Positions 5,462-7,326 of a stretch of DNA of 7,326 nt are shown here, piece by piece. This DNA is from Deltaproteobacteria bacterium (GTDB lineage Bacteria; Myxococcota; Polyangia; Polyangiales; B10-G4): positions 1 through 7,326 of the forward strand of contig JAFDCW010000204.1 of NCBI GenBank assembly GCA_019312705.1, in the 5' to 3' direction. Position 1 is the stretch's first letter, and each line of letters starts with the position of its first letter. A program made the position numbers and the translations under genes. The notes beneath the pieces are model-generated. The model searched no databases and had not been told where the DNA came from. It saw only the letters and a program-made list of their open reading frames with translations.

Positions 5462-7326
5462 CAATGCGCCTTGCCCCAGGTCGGGCCCCAGCCGTGGGCC
5501 ACCAGGAGGGGCACCTCGAGGGCAACCGCGGTCTCCATGTGCCGCACCGCGAGAGCTTCGAGGGCCCCGTGCTCGCTCGCCGGCGCCTCGAAGACGAGCT
5601 CATCGTGCACCGTGAGCAACATCTGGCTCTGCATGCCGTCGGCCTCCATGTCGCGCTGGATGCGCACCATCGCCACCTTCATCACGTCGGCGGCGCTTCC
5701 CTGGATCGGCGTATTGCGAGCCACCCGCTCGGCTGCCGTCCGCAGCCTGAAGTTCTTGCTGCGGAGGTTCGGCAGCATGCGCCGACGCCCGAGGATGGTA
5801 CGGGTCCCGCCGGACGACCGGGCCTCCTCGACGAGTTCGTCCATGTAGGTCGCGACGCCGGCGTAGCGGGTAAAAAACGCCTCGATGTAGCGCGCCGCTT
5901 CGCGCTTCTCGATCTTGAGGTTCTTCCCTAGGGCAAAGTCGCTCTGCCCATAAATAACCGCGTAGTTCACGGTCTTCGCCGCGCCGCGCATCTCGCGGGT
6001 CACGTCCTCGGCTGCCACCCTGAAGATGGACGTCGCGGTGCGCACGTGCACGTCATCCCCGATGCCGCGGAACGCTTCCACGAGCTCCGGGTCGTGACTC
6101 AGGTGGGCGAGCACGCGAAGCTCGATTTGCGAATAGTCCGCCGAGAAGAGCGACCACCCTTCCCGCGGTACGAAGGCGTCTCGGATGCGCCGCCCGATGT
6201 CGGTACGGATGGGGATGTTCTGTAGATTCGGGTCGCTCGACGAAAGGCGCCCGGTCGCCGCGACGGCCTGATTGTATACCGTATGCACGCGGTTGGTCTT
6301 CGCGTAGACCTGCTTCGGGAGCGCGTCGAGGTACGTACTCTTTAGCTTCGCCAGGGTGCGGTGCTCGAGGATGACGGTGGGCAGTTCGTGTTCGGCGACG
6401 AGGGCTTCGAGGACCTCGTGGTCGGTCGACCGGGCGGTCTTTGTACGCTTGATCACCGGCAAGCCGAGGTCATCGAAGAGGATGGCTTCGAGCTGCCGCG
6501 GAGAGTTCACGTTGAACTCCTTGCCGGCGAGCTCGTGGCAGCGCGCCTCGAGGGCCTCGAGGCTCGTGCCGACCTCACGCGACATCGCCCGCAGATAATC
6601 GGCGTCGATCGGTACGCCGATGCGCTCCATCACCGAGAGCACGTGAGCGAGGGGCACCTCGACGTCAGTCATCAGGGAAGAGAAGCCGTCGCTCTCGATG
6701 CGCGGAGCAAACGTCTCGGCGATGGCCCAGGTGACCGCCGCCCGCCGGGCCCCATAGTCCCGGCCCCGGTCGACCTCAATTTCGTGCAGCGCCTCCTGGG
6801 ACTTCCGGGTCTTCCCGGTGACCTGGTCGTAGGTGGCGAGGTCGATGCCCAGCTCCTCCCGGGCAACGTTGCGGAGGTCGTGGGCGTGCTTGCCGGCTTC
6901 GAGCAGATAGCTGGCGATGGTCGTATCGAAGACGCCCCCCCGGAGGGTGATGCCGTGACGGGCCAGAGCCGTCTCGTCACGCTTGAGGTCCGACGAGTAC
7001 TTGGCGACGGCCGGGTCTTCGAGGACCGGGCCCAGGATGGAGAAAGCCGCCTCGGGCTTCAGCTGGGCCGGCGCCCCAAGGTAGCGATGGCCGAAGGGCA
7101 GGTAGTAGGCCGCGTCGCCCCCGGCGCTCAGGCCCAGGCCGACCAACTCCCCCCGGAGCGCGTCGTCATCGTCGAGGGCCGTGAAGAGCACGACGCGGCC
7201 CGCGGCCCGGAAGGTCTCCACGAGGGCCGACAATGCCTCCTCGTCGGCGATGACGGTGAAGTTCTCGGCCGGGGCCGCCTTCGGCTGCGCCGGGGTGAGT
7301 TCCCGGAGCAGGCGATGGAGCTCGAG
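5461..7326 (-). CDS. polA: DNA polymerase I, C-terminal 621 residues, N terminus beyond right edge
   Basis: Pol I fills gaps in excision repair and Okazaki-fragment processing. The frame is open to the window edge; about 300 residues, the 5' nuclease domain, are missing (E. coli is 928 aa). Fragment residues 1-20 look like the end of that domain (LHRLLRELTP). The 3'-5' exonuclease fold follows (about 24-210), but its active site looks dead: exo I reads FTALDD where E. coli has FDTETD, and exo III reads YGARR where E. coli has YAAED; only the exo II Asp (117) remains. The polymerase is complete: thumb LAKLKSTYLDALP, ATGRLSSSDPNLQNIP, motif A DYSQIELR (Asp397), O-helix RGAAKTVNYAVIYG with Lys and Tyr in place, and motif C VHDE (His574, Asp575). 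The O-helix has Tyr455 where E. coli has Phe762. It ends TWGKAH like E. coli (NWDQAH). No start can be named. Confidence 0.96.
   Translation of the reverse strand, partial: LELHRLLRELTPAQPKAAPAENFTVIADEEALSALVETFRAAGRVVLFTALDDDDALRGELVGLGLSAGGDAAYYLPFGHRYLGAPAQLKPEAAFSILGPVLEDPAVAKYSSDLKRDETALARHGITLRGGVFDTTIASYLLEAGKHAHDLRNVAREELGIDLATYDQVTGKTRKSQEALHEIEVDRGRDYGARRAAVTWAIAETFAPRIESDGFSSLMTDVEVPLAHVLSVMERIGVPIDADYLRAMSREVGTSLEALEARCHELAGKEFNVNSPRQLEAILFDDLGLPVIKRTKTARSTDHEVLEALVAEHELPTVILEHRTLAKLKSTYLDALPKQVYAKTNRVHTVYNQAVAATGRLSSSDPNLQNIPIRTDIGRRIRDAFVPREGWSLFSADYSQIELRVLAHLSHDPELVEAFRGIGDDVHVRTATSIFRVAAEDVTREMRGAAKTVNYAVIYGQSDFALGKNLKIEKREAARYIEAFFTRYAGVATYMDELVEEARSSGGTRTILGRRRMLPNLRSKNFRLRTAAERVARNTPIQGSAADVMKVAMVRIQRDMEADGMQSQMLLTVHDELVFEAPASEHGALEALAVRHMETAVALEVPLLVAHGWGPTWGKAH

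Noticed and set aside
4541..5848. Long plus-strand open frame (435 codons) across the gap, hydrolase and polA
   Set aside because: It is antisense to two well-supported genes, its translation is low-complexity Arg/Ala/Asp-rich without any motif, and long antisense frames are expected in GC-rich DNA.
1..7326. Defence system, mobile element, CRISPR array or biosynthetic cluster
   Set aside because: I found no transposase, integrase, spacer-repeat pattern, toxin-antitoxin pair or cluster of linked enzymes; the genes are mainly housekeeping and envelope functions.

Overview
The window is GC-rich bacterial chromosome with dense, mostly GC-ending codons. It most resembles a member of the Myxococcota (former Deltaproteobacteria). 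The strongest pointer is a TIGR03790-family exported protein ending in a Cys-Gly-Cys / hydrophobic / Arg-cluster tail of the MYXO-CTERM type. A probable lipoprotein with a Cys-rich tail and a GT21 (ceramide/hopanoid-type) glycosyltransferase fit the same origin. The assignment is an inference from gene content, not from a marker gene.

Layout from left to right. (1) 1-342, minus: the N-terminal 114 codons of an O6-alkylguanine-DNA alkyltransferase (Ogt/MGMT), cut by the left edge before its active-site Cys. (2) 341-946, plus: a probable lipoprotein with four evenly spaced CX3C motifs. Its start codon overlaps the ogt start codon inside one CATG. (3) 1072-2280, plus: a membrane-anchored GT21 glycosyltransferase. 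(4) 2334-3962, plus: the TIGR03790 protein with signal peptide and MYXO-CTERM-like tail. (5) 4025-4051: a perfect 12-bp hairpin between convergent genes, probably a two-way terminator. (6) 4102-4398, minus: a small glycine-tailed RRM RNA-binding protein with a GTG start, a good ribosome site and a hairpin-rich 256-bp upstream gap. (7) 4655-5461, minus: an alpha/beta hydrolase whose ATG overlaps the stop of the next gene. (8) 5461-7326, minus: DNA polymerase I (polA), complete at its C terminus and cut by the right edge before the 5' nuclease domain.

The two ends carry DNA-repair functions (alkylation repair and gap-filling synthesis), and the middle carries envelope functions. polA and the hydrolase are very likely co-transcribed and translationally coupled. 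The glycosyltransferase and TIGR03790 genes may be co-transcribed, with a 53-bp gap. I see no mobile element, CRISPR array, tRNA or rRNA, and no evidence for a multigene defence or biosynthetic system.

The points most worth a second look are these. The polymerase has lost the acidic residues of its proofreading site and carries Tyr in place of the E. coli Phe762-equivalent. The ogt and lipoprotein genes have head-to-head overlapping start codons. The lipoprotein tail has a strict 11-residue cysteine period.
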